61,130 bases of DNA. Origin: Leucobacter sp. PH1c. GTDB taxonomy: Bacteria; Actinomycetota; Actinomycetes; Actinomycetales; Microbacteriaceae. Position 1 is the first letter of the stretch, and every line of letters begins with the position of its first letter. Below the pieces are notes generated by a model. That model was not told the DNA's origin. It searched no databases and worked only from the letters and a program-made list of their open reading frames with translations. This document shows, in pieces, positions 9,669 through 18,370 of the stretch. The position numbers and the translations under genes are program-made. Location of the stretch: contig NZ_AYMV01000019.1 of assembly GCF_000633415.1 (NCBI RefSeq), forward strand, positions 1-61,130, read 5' to 3'.

Positions 9669-10205
9669 ATGTCACGTATTGGTAAGCTTCCCATCACCGT
9701 TCCCGGTGGTGTAGACGTCAAGATCGATGGCCAGAAGGTCACGGTCAAGGGTTCGAAGGGCGAGCTCGCGCTCGTCGTCGCCGAGCCGATCCGCGTTGCT
9801 GTCGAGGAGGGCCAGGTTGTGGTCACTCGTCCCGACGACGAGCGCGACTCCCGAGCGCTGCACGGCCTGACCCGCACGCTCATCAACAACAACATCATTG
9901 GTGTGACCGAGGGCTACTCCAAGCAGCTCGAGGTCGTCGGCACCGGCTACCGCGTGCAGCAGAAGGGCACCGGCCTCGAGCTGGCGCTCGGCTTCTCGCA
10001 CCCGGTGCTCGTGGACGCTCCTGAGGGCATCACGCTCGCTGTTGAGGGCAACACCAAGATCACCGTGAGCGGGATCTCCAAGCAGGCGGTCGGCGAGGCC
10101 GCTGCGAACATCCGCAAGCTGAAGAAGCCGGAGCCCTACAAGGGCAAGGGCATCCGCTACGCGGGCGAGAACGTTCGCCGCAAGGCTGGAAAGGCTGGTA
10201 AGTAA
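9669..10205 (+). CDS. rplF: 50S ribosomal protein L6
   Basis: 178 residues, normal length, two-repeat L6 fold. [17 protein letters not shown] and the C-terminal [16 protein letters not shown] are diagnostic. L6 sits near the GTPase-associated centre. Starts 6 bp after rpsH. Confidence 0.97.
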   Translation: MSRIGKLPITVPGGVDVKIDGQKVTVKGSKGELALVVAEPIRVAVEEGQVVVTRPDDERDSRALHGLTRTLINNNIIGVTEGYSKQLEVVGTGYRVQQKGTGLELALGFSHPVLVDAPEGITLAVEGNTKITVSGISKQAVGEAAANIRKLKKPEPYKGKGIRYAGENVRRKAGKAGK

Positions 10206-10207
10206 CC

Positions 10208-10582
10208 ATGGCCGCTAACATCACCCGTGCAAAGGGTCGTTCGGCTGCGCGCGTGCGCCGCCACACCCGCCTGCGCAAGAAGATCGTCGGCACGGAGCTC
10301 CGTCCCCGTCTCGTCGTGACCCGCTCGTCGCGTCACGTCTTCGTCCAGGTGGTCGACGACTCGAAGGGCATCACCCTCGCGTCGGCGTCGACCATGGAAG
10401 CCGATCTCCGCGCCCTCGACGGCGACAAGACGGCCAAGGCCCGCAAGGTCGGCGAGCTCGTCGCCGAGCGCGCGAAGAGCGCTGGCGTTGAGGCAGTTGT
10501 CTTCGACCGTGGCGGCAGCAAGTACGCCGGCCGCGTCGCAGCGATCGCCGACGGCGCACGCGAAGGGGGGCTGACCCTGTGA
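10208..10582 (+). CDS. rplR: 50S ribosomal protein L18
   Basis: 124 residues. L18 binds 5S rRNA with L5. [20 protein letters not shown] and [20 protein letters not shown] are conserved. The stop overlaps the rpsE GTG start by 4 bp, suggesting translational coupling. Confidence 0.97.
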   Translation: MAANITRAKGRSAARVRRHTRLRKKIVGTELRPRLVVTRSSRHVFVQVVDDSKGITLASASTMEADLRALDGDKTAKARKVGELVAERAKSAGVEAVVFDRGGSKYAGRVAAIADGAREGGLTL

Positions 10583-11289
10583 GCAAGGAAACGAAGGAGC
10601 AGGAAGTGTCCGCAGAGACCCAGACCGCTGAGTCCTCGGCCACCGAGGCCCAGGGCGCGGATCACCGCAACGAGCCCCGCGAGCAGCGTCGGGGGAGCCG
10701 CGACCGCGGCACCCGTGGCGAGCGCGGCGGCCGCGACCGCAACGAGAGCCAGTTCCTCGAGCGCGTCGTCACCATCAACCGCGTCTCCAAGGTCGTCAAG
10801 GGCGGCCGTCGCTTCAGCTTCACCGCGCTCGTCGTGGTGGGCGATGGCAACGGCACCGTTGGCGTCGGCTACGGCAAGGCGAAGGAGGTGCCCCTCGCCA
10901 TCTCCAAGGGTGTCGAGGAGGCCAAGAAGAACTTCTTCCGCGTGCCCCGCGTCGGCAGCACCATCCCGCACCCCGTGCAGGGTGAGGCAGCAGCCGGTGT
11001 GGTGCTCCTCCGCCCCGCAGCGGCAGGTACCGGTGTTATCGCCGGTGGCCCCGTCCGCGCCGTGCTTGAGTGCGCCGGCATCCACGACGTGCTGAGCAAG
11101 TCGCTCGGCTCGTCGAACACCCTGAACATCGTGCACGCGACCGTCGAGGCGCTGCAGCTGCTCGAGGAGCCCCGCTCCGTCGCAGCTCGCCGTGGCCTCG
11201 ACTTCGACCGCGTCGCCCCGGCTCGCATCGTGCGCGCCGAGGCGAAGGCTGCGGCCGACGCTGCCGCGAAGGCAAAGGCAGGTGCGTAA
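10579..11289 (+). CDS. rpsE: 30S ribosomal protein S5 with long N-terminal extension
   Basis: 236 residues; the S5 core starts near residue 55 ([20 protein letters not shown]). The first about 50 residues are an acidic stretch followed by an Arg/Gly-rich segment ([18 protein letters not shown]), an extension absent from E. coli S5. S5 helps form the mRNA entry site and decoding fidelity. A short Ala/Lys tail ends the protein. Overlaps rplR by 4 bp and rpmD by 1 bp. Confidence 0.96.
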   Translation: MSKETKEQEVSAETQTAESSATEAQGADHRNEPREQRRGSRDRGTRGERGGRDRNESQFLERVVTINRVSKVVKGGRRFSFTALVVVGDGNGTVGVGYGKAKEVPLAISKGVEEAKKNFFRVPRVGSTIPHPVQGEAAAGVVLLRPAAAGTGVIAGGPVRAVLECAGIHDVLSKSLGSSNTLNIVHATVEALQLLEEPRSVAARRGLDFDRVAPARIVRAEAKAAADAAAKAKAGA

Positions 11290-11477
11290 TGGCGAAGAGC
11301 CTGAAGATTACGCAGACGAAGTCCGTTATCAGCGAGAAGCAGAACCAGCGTGAGACGCTGCGGAGCCTCGGCCTCAAGAAGATCGGTCAGACGGTCGTTC
11401 GCGAGGACACGCAGGCGAACCGCGGTTACGTTCGCGCGGTTGCTCACCTGGTAGAGGTTGAGGAGATCGACGCATGA
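11289..11477 (+). CDS. rpmD: 50S ribosomal protein L30
   Basis: 62 residues, too short for many gene lists. [20 protein letters not shown] and [14 protein letters not shown] match L30. ATG shares a base with the rpsE stop (TAATG) and the rpmD stop overlaps the rplO start by 4 bp (ATGA). Confidence 0.96.
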   Translation: MAKSLKITQTKSVISEKQNQRETLRSLGLKKIGQTVVREDTQANRGYVRAVAHLVEVEEIDA

Positions 11478-11935
11478 GCGAGAACAACGAGGAGCGCGAG
11501 CAGGTGCTGAAGGCGCACCACCTCCGCCCCGCACCCGGTTCGAAGAAGGCCAAGACCCGCGTGGGTCGCGGTGAGGGCTCGAAGGGTAAGACCGCAGGCC
11601 GCGGCACCAAGGGCACCAAGGCGCGCTACCAGGTCAAGGCCGGCTTCGAGGGTGGGCAGATGCCGCTGCACATGCGCACCCCGAAGCTGCGCGGGTTCAA
11701 GAACCCGTTCCGCACCGAGTACCAGGTCGTCAACGTCGCGAAGCTCGCAGAGCTCTACCCCCAGGGTGGCGACGTGACGGTCGAGGATCTCGTGGCCAAG
11801 GGCGCCGTCCGCAAGAACCAGCCCGTCAAGGTGCTGGGCGACGGCGACCTCCAGGTCAAGCTCACCGTCTCGGTCGACAAGGTCTCCAGCTCCGCTGAGC
11901 AGAAGATCGTCGCGGCCGGCGGAGAGGTCAAGTAA
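11474..11935 (+). CDS. rplO: 50S ribosomal protein L15
   Basis: 153 residues. L15 is a late-assembly protein with a basic extended N terminus: [41 protein letters not shown] is conserved. Last gene before a terminator-like hairpin, so the S10-spc transcript probably weakens or ends here before secY. Confidence 0.97.
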   Translation: MSENNEEREQVLKAHHLRPAPGSKKAKTRVGRGEGSKGKTAGRGTKGTKARYQVKAGFEGGQMPLHMRTPKLRGFKNPFRTEYQVVNVAKLAELYPQGGDVTVEDLVAKGAVRKNQPVKVLGDGDLQVKLTVSVDKVSSSAEQKIVAAGGEVK

Positions 11936-11982
11936 GGATCCCGGAGGGAACCTGACTTCCTCGAGCTGAGCTCGAACATCGG

Positions 11983-12028
11983 GGGCGGGTGCGATCGGCA
12001 GAAATGCCGGTCCACCCGCCCTCGTTTT
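11983..12028 (+). terminator. Rho-independent-type terminator between rplO and secY
   Basis: GGGCGGGT and ACCCGCCC enclose an inner CGGCA-gaaa-TGCCG hairpin (GAAA tetraloop) and are followed by CTCGTTTTCT. One of the few hairpins here with a T-run. It suggests secY can be transcribed separately. Confidence 0.7.
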
Positions 12029-12061
12029 CTGTATCCGGAGCGTCCGAGATTGGCCCGGATA

Positions 12062-12092
12062 TTGGTGAGTGGCCCCGCACAGCGTGTAGGCT
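12062..12092 (+). promoter_or_regulatory. Candidate secY promoter
   Basis: TTGGTG (12062-12067), a 19-nt spacer and TAGGCT (12087-12092) lie downstream of the terminator and about 60 nt before secY. The -10 matches the TAGRCT type seen elsewhere in the window; the -35 is weak. Confidence 0.45.
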
Positions 12093-12152
12093 GGAGCAAT
12101 TGGTTCTCGTCGTCAGGCGACGGCCCCGTACGACGCCCCCAGGAGGCAGCTT

Positions 12153-13478
12153 TTGTTCAGCGCTATCGGACGGATCTTTCGGACTCCCGATCTGCGGCGA
12201 AAGATCGTCTTTACGCTCGCGATCGTGTCGCTCTTCCGCCTCGGATCCTTCATCCCCGCACCGTTCGTTGACTTCAACAACGTGCAGGCCTGTCTGGTAG
12301 CGAACCAGGCCCAGGGCACGTCGGGCCTCTACGACATGATCAACCTGTTCAGCGGCGGGGCGCTGCTGCAGCTCTCGATCTTCGCGCTCGGGATCATGCC
12401 GTACATCACGGCGTCGATCATCACGCAGCTGCTCCGCGTGGTCATCCCGCACTTCGAGGCGCTCCACAAGGAGGGCCAGGCGGGCCAGGCGAAGCTCACG
12501 CAGTACACGCGGTACCTCACGATCGCGCTCGCGATCCTCCAGTCGACCACCCTGATCACAGTCGCGCGCTCGGGGCAGCTCTTCGGCGCCTCGGCGAACC
12601 AGGCCTGCCAGAACCTGGTCTCGCAGGAGTGGTGGGCGATCCTCATCATGATCATCACGATGACTGCCGGTACCGGCCTCATCATGTGGTTCGGCGAGCT
12701 CATCACCGAGCGCGGCATCGGCAACGGCATGTCGCTCCTCATCTTCACCTCGATCTCGGCAACGTTCCCCAGCGGCATGTGGATCATCAAGGAGTCGAAG
12801 GGCTGGGAGGTCTTCTTCCTGGTGCTCCTCGTCGGCCTGCTCGTGGTCGCCGCGGTCGTGTTCGTCGAGCAGTCGCAGCGCCGGATCCCGGTGCAGTACG
12901 CGAAGCGCGTGGTCGGCCGCCGCACCTACGGCGGCTCGAGCACCTACATTCCGATCAAGGTGAACATGGCGGGCGTGATCCCGGTCATCTTCGCCTCGGC
13001 GATCCTCTACCTCCCGGCGCTGCTCACGCAGTTCAACCAGCCGCAGATCGGCGAGGATCCGAAGCCCTGGGTCGTCTGGGTCCAGAACAACCTCGTGCTC
13101 GGCGATCAGCCGCTGTACATGCTCGTCTTCTTCCTGCTGACGATCGGCTTCACCTTCTTCTACGTGCAGATCACCTTCAACCCGGAGGAGGTCGCCGACA
13201 ACATGAAGCAGTACGGCGGCTTCGTGCCGGGGATCCGCGCCGGCCGCCCGACGGCCGAGTACCTCAACTACGTGCTGACCCGGATCACGAGCGCTGGCTC
13301 GCTCTACCTCGGTCTCATCGCGCTCATCCCGCTGATTGCGCTGTCGTTCTTCGGCGCGAACCAGAACTTCCCGTTCGGCGGCTCCTCGATCCTCATCATC
13401 GTGGGCGTCGGCCTCGAGACGGTGAAGCAGATTGACGCACAGCTGCAGCAGCGCCACTACGAAGGGCTCCTCAAGTGA
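12153..13478 (+). CDS. secY: Protein translocase subunit SecY
   Basis: 441 residues with ten hydrophobic segments, the channel subunit of the Sec translocon in the cytoplasmic membrane. N-terminal [20 protein letters not shown] and [15 protein letters not shown] are typical. The start is TTG at 12153, six bases after AGGAGG; no in-frame ATG or GTG fits as well. adk begins 4 bp before its stop, so secY-adk-map form an operon as in many Actinobacteria. Confidence 0.96.
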   Translation: MFSAIGRIFRTPDLRRKIVFTLAIVSLFRLGSFIPAPFVDFNNVQACLVANQAQGTSGLYDMINLFSGGALLQLSIFALGIMPYITASIITQLLRVVIPHFEALHKEGQAGQAKLTQYTRYLTIALAILQSTTLITVARSGQLFGASANQACQNLVSQEWWAILIMIITMTAGTGLIMWFGELITERGIGNGMSLLIFTSISATFPSGMWIIKESKGWEVFFLVLLVGLLVVAAVVFVEQSQRRIPVQYAKRVVGRRTYGGSSTYIPIKVNMAGVIPVIFASAILYLPALLTQFNQPQIGEDPKPWVVWVQNNLVLGDQPLYMLVFFLLTIGFTFFYVQITFNPEEVADNMKQYGGFVPGIRAGRPTAEYLNYVLTRITSAGSLYLGLIALIPLIALSFFGANQNFPFGGSSILIIVGVGLETVKQIDAQLQQRHYEGLLK

Positions 13479-14071
13479 CGGACACCACAACTCGACTGCT
13501 CATCATCGGCCCGCCCGGGGCCGGCAAGGGCACGCAGGCCACGCAGATCGCCGAGCGCTTCGGCGTTCCGGCCATCTCGACCGGCGACATCTTCCGCGCG
13601 AACATCAAGGGCGGCACCCCGCTCGGCCAGCAGGTGCAGGCCATCATCGAGCGCGGCGAGCTCGTCCCCGACTCGCTGACGAACGAGATCGTCGCTGATC
13701 GCCTCGCGCAGGCCGACGCGGCCGGCGGCTTCCTCCTCGACGGGTACCCCCGCAACGTCGAGCAGGTGCACGCGCTCGACGGCATGCTCGAGGGCGACGC
13801 GCTCGACGCGGTCGTGCTGCTCGAGGTCGACACGGACGCCGTCGTCGCACGCCTCCTGAAGCGCGCCGAGCTCGAGGGTCGCGCCGACGACACCGAGGAC
13901 GTCATTCGCCACCGCCAGGATGTCTACGCAGAGCAGACCGCTCCGCTCGTCGAGCTCTTCTCCGAGCGCGGCATCCTCGTCTCGGTCGACGGCCTCGGCT
14001 CCGTCGAAGAGGTCGCTGAGCGGATCGCCTCGGGACTCGACGCTCAGCTCGCCGCGAAGGCGGGTCGCTAG
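13475..14071 (+). CDS. adk: Adenylate kinase
   Basis: 198 residues. Interconverts ATP + AMP and 2 ADP. P-loop GPPGAGKGT at residues 12-20, AMP-binding STGDIFR and LDGYPRN are present. The short LID ([12 protein letters not shown]) marks the compact actinobacterial form without a zinc lid. GTG start overlaps secY by 4 bp. Confidence 0.97.
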   Translation: MTDTTTRLLIIGPPGAGKGTQATQIAERFGVPAISTGDIFRANIKGGTPLGQQVQAIIERGELVPDSLTNEIVADRLAQADAAGGFLLDGYPRNVEQVHALDGMLEGDALDAVVLLEVDTDAVVARLLKRAELEGRADDTEDVIRHRQDVYAEQTAPLVELFSERGILVSVDGLGSVEEVAERIASGLDAQLAAKAGR

Positions 14072-14074
14072 GCC

Positions 14075-14917
14075 GTGGCTCGACGAGGACTGCTGCGCCG
14101 CTCGATCTACAAGTCGCCGGCGCAGCTCCGGCTGATGGTCGAGCCGGGTCTCGCCGCCGCCGCCGCCATCGCGGCGATGCGCGAGGCGGTCCGCCCCGGC
14201 ATCACCACGCTCGAGCTCGACGCGATCGCCGAGGACGCGATCCGCTCGCTCGGGGGAGCGCCGAACTTCATGCTCGAGCCCGGCTACCGCCACACGATCT
14301 GCGCGAACGTGAACGAGCAGGTCGTCCACGCGATCCCGGGGGACCGGCCGCTCGCACCCGGAGACATTGCCTCGCTCGACGTCGGCGCCGTCATCGGCGG
14401 CTGGCACTCGGACACGGCGATCACGGTCACGCTGCCGGATCACGCAAGGCCCGAGCTCACCGCCGCGAACGAGAAGCTGAGCGACGTGACCGAGCAGGCC
14501 ATGTGGCGCGGCATCGCACGACTCGCGACCGCGAAGCACCTGAACGAGGTCGGCGAGGCCGTCTCCTCCTACGTGCGCGCGAACAGCGACTTCGGCGTCC
14601 TCGAGGACTACATCGGCCACGGTATCGGCCGCAGCATGCACGAGGACCCGCCGGTCTTCAACGTGCCGGTGCGCCCCCGCGGCCCCGAGGTGAAGCCCGG
14701 CCTCGTCGTGGCGATCGAGCCCATCATCTCCGCGGGCGGGATCGACACCGACATCGAGGACGACGACTGGACCGTCACGATGGCGGACGGATCGATGAGC
14801 GCCCAGTGGGAGCACTCGGTCGCGGTCCACGCCGATGGCATCTGGGTGCTGACCGCGCCGGACGGCGGCGCGAGCGGACTCGCGCCCCTCGGCATCACGC
14901 CCGTTCCGATTCCCTGA
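14075..14917 (+). CDS. map: Type I methionine aminopeptidase
   Basis: 280 residues. Removes the initiator Met from nascent proteins with a dinuclear metal site; ligands are visible in [16 protein letters not shown] (two Asp), [15 protein letters not shown] (His), EPIISAG (Glu) and QWEHSVAV (Glu). GTG start 3 bp after adk. Map next to secY/adk and infA is a common bacterial order. Confidence 0.95.
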   Translation: MARRGLLRRSIYKSPAQLRLMVEPGLAAAAAIAAMREAVRPGITTLELDAIAEDAIRSLGGAPNFMLEPGYRHTICANVNEQVVHAIPGDRPLAPGDIASLDVGAVIGGWHSDTAITVTLPDHARPELTAANEKLSDVTEQAMWRGIARLATAKHLNEVGEAVSSYVRANSDFGVLEDYIGHGIGRSMHEDPPVFNVPVRPRGPEVKPGLVVAIEPIISAGGIDTDIEDDDWTVTMADGSMSAQWEHSVAVHADGIWVLTAPDGGASGLAPLGITPVPIP

Positions 14918-14962
14918 CCCGGCTCGCGCGCGACTCGATCGTCGCCCGCCGCCCCGTCAGAG

Positions 14963-15003
14963 TTCCGCCCCGTTCAGCGCCCCGCGCGCCCGACGGGGCG
15001 GAA
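14963..15003 (+). terminator. Terminator-like hairpin after map, with an alternative left arm
   Basis: TTCCGCCCCGT (14963-14973) pairs perfectly with ACGGGGCGGAA (14993-15003). A second upstream arm, CCGCCCCGTC (14949-14958), can pair with the same right side (14992-15001), so two structures compete. GTGTTTCC follows. Located between map and the infA promoter. Confidence 0.5.
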
Positions 15004-15016
15004 GTGTTTCCGCGGC

Positions 15017-15045
15017 TTTACAAACGCCCGAACGGCGAGTACTCT
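15017..15045 (+). promoter_or_regulatory. infA promoter
   Basis: TTTACA (15017-15022), exactly 17 nt, and TACTCT (15040-15045), about 95 nt before infA. Best-spaced promoter of the window. A TTGACA overlaps its -10 but has no -10 of its own. Confidence 0.7.
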
Positions 15046-15140
15046 TGACATTTGGTGCTTTGCGCCTGTTTTCGTGTTCGCGAAAGCGGGAGCGAGGCAT
15101 TCGCAAGACCAGTACATCCTACGCAAGCGATAGTGAGGCT

Positions 15141-15362
15141 ATGGCGAAAAAAGACGGCGTCATCGAGATCGAGGGACAGGTTGTCGAGGCTCTGCCGAAC
15201 GCGATGTTCCGCGTCGAGCTGACCAACGGACACAAGGTTCTCGCCCACATCTCGGGCAAGATGCGCCAGCACTACATCCGCATTCTCCCCGGGGACCGCG
15301 TGATTGTGGAGCTGACGCCCTACGATCTGACCCGCGGCCGCATCGTCTACCGCTACAAGTAG
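15141..15362 (+). CDS. infA: Translation initiation factor IF-1
   Basis: 73 residues from ATG 15141 ([20 protein letters not shown]), the standard IF-1 length; in-frame upstream codons would extend it into the promoter. OB-fold protein that occupies the 30S A site during initiation. [20 protein letters not shown] is diagnostic. First gene of the alpha-operon-like set infA-rpmJ-rpsM-rpsK. Confidence 0.97.
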   Translation: MAKKDGVIEIEGQVVEALPNAMFRVELTNGHKVLAHISGKMRQHYIRILPGDRVIVELTPYDLTRGRIVYRYK

Positions 15363-15430
15363 GGGCTGGAAAGTAACGGCAGCCGGCACCCCGGCTGTAC
15401 GAGGACAGCGAACTCCGCGAAGGAAACATC

Positions 15431-15547
15431 ATGAAGGTTAAGCCCAGCGTCAAGCCGATCTGCGATCACTGCAAGGTCATCCGCCGCCACGGCCGCGTCA
15501 TGGTGATCTGCAAGAGCAACCCCCGCCACAAGCAGCGCCAGGGCTAA
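15431..15547 (+). CDS. rpmJ: 50S ribosomal protein L36
   Basis: 38 residues, translated by eye: begins [20 protein letters not shown] and ends NPRHKQRQG. The zinc-binding Cys11, Cys14, Cys27 and His33 are present, so this is the zinc-ribbon form. GAAGGAAAC precedes the ATG. One residue longer than the common 37. A CAGCCGG-cacc-CCGGCTG hairpin (15380-15397) lies in the gap after infA. Confidence 0.95.
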   Translation: MKVKPSVKPICDHCKVIRRHGRVMVICKSNPRHKQRQG

Positions 15548-15598
15548 TCGCCCCGTCGCTCGGCGTTCTCGCAGAGCACACAACTCAATATCTGATCC

Positions 15599-15671
15599 AG
15601 CGCATCGAAGAGCCCGAGCACACCGTGCTCGGGGGACACCTCGGGGTGGAGGCCCGAACCCCCGATGCGCG
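15599..15671 (+). promoter_or_regulatory. Branched leader structure upstream of rpsM
   Basis: GCGCATCG (15600-15607) pairs with CGATGCGC (15663-15670) and encloses CCCGAGCAC-acc-GTGCTCGGG (15613-15633) and a small CACC-tcgg-GGTG stem (15637-15648), giving a three-way junction 33 nt before the rpsM start. Possible ribosomal-protein binding leader or processing site; inference only. Confidence 0.4.
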
Positions 15672-15703
15672 ACATACCTCCACTACCGCAAGGAGAGCCA
15701 CAC

Positions 15704-16072
15704 ATGGCACGTCTCGCAGGAGTCGATATCCCACGCGACAAGCGCGTTGAGATTGCACTCACCTACATCTACGGCGTCGGCCGCACCAGCGCGCTGAAGA
15801 CGCTCGCCGACACCGGCATCGATGGCAACATCCGCGTCAAGGACCTCACCGACGACCAGCTCGTCGCGCTCCGCGACTACATTGAGGGCAACTTCAAGGT
15901 TGAGGGTGACCTCCGCCGTGAGGTCGCCGCCGATATCCGCCGCAAGGTCGAGATCGGGAGCTACCAGGGCCTCCGCCACCGCAAGGGCCTGCCCGTGCAT
16001 GGTCAGCGCACCAAGACGAACGCTCGTACCCGCAAGGGCCCGAAGCGCACCGTCGCCGGCAAGAAGAAGTAA
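15704..16072 (+). CDS. rpsM: 30S ribosomal protein S13
   Basis: 122 residues from ATG 15704 ([20 protein letters not shown]), behind GCAAGGAGAG. S13 sits at the head of the small subunit, contacting tRNA and L5. The C terminus [20 protein letters not shown] is conserved. A frame-open ATG 39 bp upstream is rejected because the ribosome binding site would fall inside. Confidence 0.96.
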   Translation: MARLAGVDIPRDKRVEIALTYIYGVGRTSALKTLADTGIDGNIRVKDLTDDQLVALRDYIEGNFKVEGDLRREVAADIRRKVEIGSYQGLRHRKGLPVHGQRTKTNARTRKGPKRTVAGKKK

Positions 16073-16119
16073 CGCCGGTCCTCTCGACCATCACATAGAG
16101 CTTTTCAGGAGAACACTCA

Positions 16120-16518
16120 ATGGCTGCACCAAAGACGGCGGCTCGCAAGCCGCGTCGCAAGGACAAGAAGAACGTGGTCGTGGGCCAGGCCCACATCAAG
16201 TCGACGTTCAACAACACGATTGTTTCGATCACCGACACCACCGGTGCCGTGATCAGCTGGGCTTCCTCCGGCGGCGTGGGCTTCAAGGGCTCGCGCAAGT
16301 CGACGCCCTTCGCCGCACAGCTCGCTGCCGAGTCGGCCGCGCGCAAGGCGCAGGAGCACGGCATGAAGAAGGTTGACGTCTTCGTCAAGGGCCCGGGCTC
16401 CGGTCGCGAGACCGCGATCCGCTCGCTGCAGGCCGCCGGCCTCGAGGTGGGGTCGATCAACGACGTCACCCCGCAGACGCACAACGGCTGCCGCCCCCCG
16501 AAGCGCCGTCGCGTCTAA
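16120..16518 (+). CDS. rpsK: 30S ribosomal protein S11
   Basis: 132 residues, normal length. S11 lines the platform with S7. [20 protein letters not shown] and the C-terminal [17 protein letters not shown] are diagnostic. In many bacteria rpsD follows; here a strong hairpin and 153 bp lead directly to rpoA. Confidence 0.97.
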   Translation: MAAPKTAARKPRRKDKKNVVVGQAHIKSTFNNTIVSITDTTGAVISWASSGGVGFKGSRKSTPFAAQLAAESAARKAQEHGMKKVDVFVKGPGSGRETAIRSLQAAGLEVGSINDVTPQTHNGCRPPKRRRV

Positions 16519-16532
16519 GGAGCTTGCGCTAG

Positions 16533-16568
16533 TCCCCGGCGCAGACGAGCGATCGTCTGCGCCGGGGA
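16533..16568 (+). terminator. Perfect GNRA-capped hairpin between rpsK and rpoA
   Basis: TCCCCGGCGCAGACGA, loop GCGA, TCGTCTGCGCCGGGGA: a 16-bp perfect stem closed by a GNRA tetraloop. No T-run follows. It occupies the place of rpsD. Could be an intra-operon attenuator or RNase cleavage barrier that sets rpoA levels apart from ribosomal proteins. Confidence 0.65.
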
Positions 16569-16671
16569 GGCGCCGAGGCTCGCACTCCGAGTCTCGGGTG
16601 CACAGAGGACACCCCTCATTCCCGATACCGCATGAGTCATATAGCGGACTCCAGCGAAAGGACCACACACC

Positions 16672-17658
16672 TTGCTCATTGCACAGCGACCCACTCTGAC
16701 CGAGGAGTCGATCTCCGAGTACCGTTCGCGCTTCGCCATCGAACCGCTCGAGCCCGGCTTCGGCTACACGCTCGGCAACTCGCTGCGTCGCACGCTGCTG
16801 TCGTCGATCCCCGGCGCGGCAGTCACGAGCGTCCGCTTCGAGGGCGTTGCCCACGAGTTCACGACCATTGCGGGCGTGACCGAGGACGTCACCGAGATCA
16901 TCCTCAACATCAAGGATCTTGTCGTCTCCAGCGAGCACGATGAGCCCATCACCGCCTACCTGCGCAAGACCGGCGCGGGCGAGGTGACCGCTGCCGACAT
17001 CTCCGCACCCGCCGGTGTCGAGGTGCACAACCCTGAGCTCGTCATCGCGACGCTCAGCGATTCGGCGCAGTTCGAGCTCGAGCTGACGATCGAGCGTGGC
17101 CGCGGCTACGTCTCGGCCGCTCAGAACCGCAACGAAGACGCCGAGGTTGGCCGGATCCCCGTGGATTCGATCTACTCGCCGGTGCTCAAGGTCACCTACC
17201 GCGTGGAGGCCACGCGTGCCGGTGAGCGCACCGACTTCGATCGTCTCGTCGTCGACGTTGAGACGAAGCCCGCCATCAGCCCCCGCGACGCGATCGCGTC
17301 GGCCGGCTCGACCCTGGTCGAGCTCTTCGGGCTTGCGCGCGAGCTCAACACCGCCGCCGAGGGCGTCGAGATCGGCCCCGCGCCGGTCGAGGTGGTCACG
17401 GAGGGCGAGCTCTCGATCCCGATCGAGGACCTCGACCTGTCGGTGCGCAGCTACAACTGCCTCAAGCGCGAGGGCATCAACACGGTGAGCGAGCTCGTTG
17501 CGCTCTCCGAGGCGCAGCTGATGAACATCCGTAACTTCGGCCAGAAGTCCGTCTTCGAGGTGCGCGACAAGCTCACCGAGATGGGACTGTCGCTGAAGGA
17601 TGCCGTGCCCGGCTTCGACGGTGCGCAGTTCTACAGCTACGAAGACGACAACAACTAA
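16672..17658 (+). CDS. rpoA: RNA polymerase alpha subunit
   Basis: 328 residues. N-terminal domain dimerises and nucleates polymerase assembly ([20 protein letters not shown]); the C-terminal domain (about 250-310, with [20 protein letters not shown] and [11 protein letters not shown]) contacts UP elements and activators. Start TTG at 16672 gives [14 protein letters not shown], the form common in Actinobacteria; a GAAAGGA site precedes it. Confidence 0.97.
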   Translation: MLIAQRPTLTEESISEYRSRFAIEPLEPGFGYTLGNSLRRTLLSSIPGAAVTSVRFEGVAHEFTTIAGVTEDVTEIILNIKDLVVSSEHDEPITAYLRKTGAGEVTAADISAPAGVEVHNPELVIATLSDSAQFELELTIERGRGYVSAAQNRNEDAEVGRIPVDSIYSPVLKVTYRVEATRAGERTDFDRLVVDVETKPAISPRDAIASAGSTLVELFGLARELNTAAEGVEIGPAPVEVVTEGELSIPIEDLDLSVRSYNCLKREGINTVSELVALSEAQLMNIRNFGQKSVFEVRDKLTEMGLSLKDAVPGFDGAQFYSYEDDNN

Positions 17659-17707
17659 TTCACGATCCGTCGACATCGACCCGATCGTAAACTTACTGGA
17701 GTAAACA

Positions 17708-18199
17708 ATGCCGAAGCCCAACAAGGGCCCCCGCCTCGGAGGCGGCCCCGCTCACGAGCGTCTGATGCTCAACCAGATGGCTGCGCAGCTCTTCGAGCAC
17801 AAGCGCATCCAGACCACGGAGACGAAGGCCAAGCGCCTTCAGCCCGTGGCCGAGCGTCTCGTGACCTTCGCGAAGCGCGGTGACCTGCACGCGCGTCGTC
17901 GCGTCATGCGCCAGATCCTCGACAAGTCGGTCGTGCACGAGCTCTTCACCGAGATCGCGCCGCTCGTCGAGAACCGCGAGGGTGGCTACACCCGCATCAT
18001 CAAGACCGGCTACCGCAAGGGTGACAACGCTCCCATGGCGATCATCGAGCTCGTGCTCGAGCCGGTGCAGCCCAAGGTGAAGGCCGCCAAGGCCGAGCCG
18101 AAGGCGGAGAAGGTCGTCGAGGCTCCGGCCGAGGAGACCGCCGAGGTCGTCGAGGAGGCCGCAGAGGCCCCCGAGGCAGCCGAGGAGAAGGCCGAGTAA
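17708..18199 (+). CDS. rplQ: 50S ribosomal protein L17 with acidic C-terminal tail
   Basis: 163 residues. The L17 core ([20 protein letters not shown] to [11 protein letters not shown]) covers about 120; the rest is a Glu/Ala/Lys tail ([20 protein letters not shown]), longer than in E. coli L17 (127 aa). L17 lies near the tunnel exit. Ends the ribosomal/RNAP block, followed by a strong hairpin. Confidence 0.96.
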   Translation: MPKPNKGPRLGGGPAHERLMLNQMAAQLFEHKRIQTTETKAKRLQPVAERLVTFAKRGDLHARRRVMRQILDKSVVHELFTEIAPLVENREGGYTRIIKTGYRKGDNAPMAIIELVLEPVQPKVKAAKAEPKAEKVVEAPAEETAEVVEEAAEAPEAAEEKAE

Positions 18200-18218
18200 C
18201 ACTCGCCTCACCGAGCGA

Positions 18219-18254
18219 CAGCGCCCCGCCGATCCCAGGATCGGCGGGGCGCTG
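18219..18254. terminator. Bidirectional terminator-like hairpin after rplQ
   Basis: CAGCGCCCCGCCGATCC and GGATCGGCGGGGCGCTG form a perfect 17-bp inverted repeat with two central bases. It separates rplQ from the convergent acyltransferase gene; no clear T-run either side. The remaining bases to 18370 show nothing recognisable. Confidence 0.65.
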
Positions 18255-18370
18255 TGCTGTGTGCGGAGGTGCCACTCACGCGCGGTGTGCGGGGCGGGGG
18301 TACGTGGGGTGCCCCGGATGCCGCTCGCGCGCGTGGGGCGCTCTGTGAGGACCTCCGTGAGCTGCGGAGC

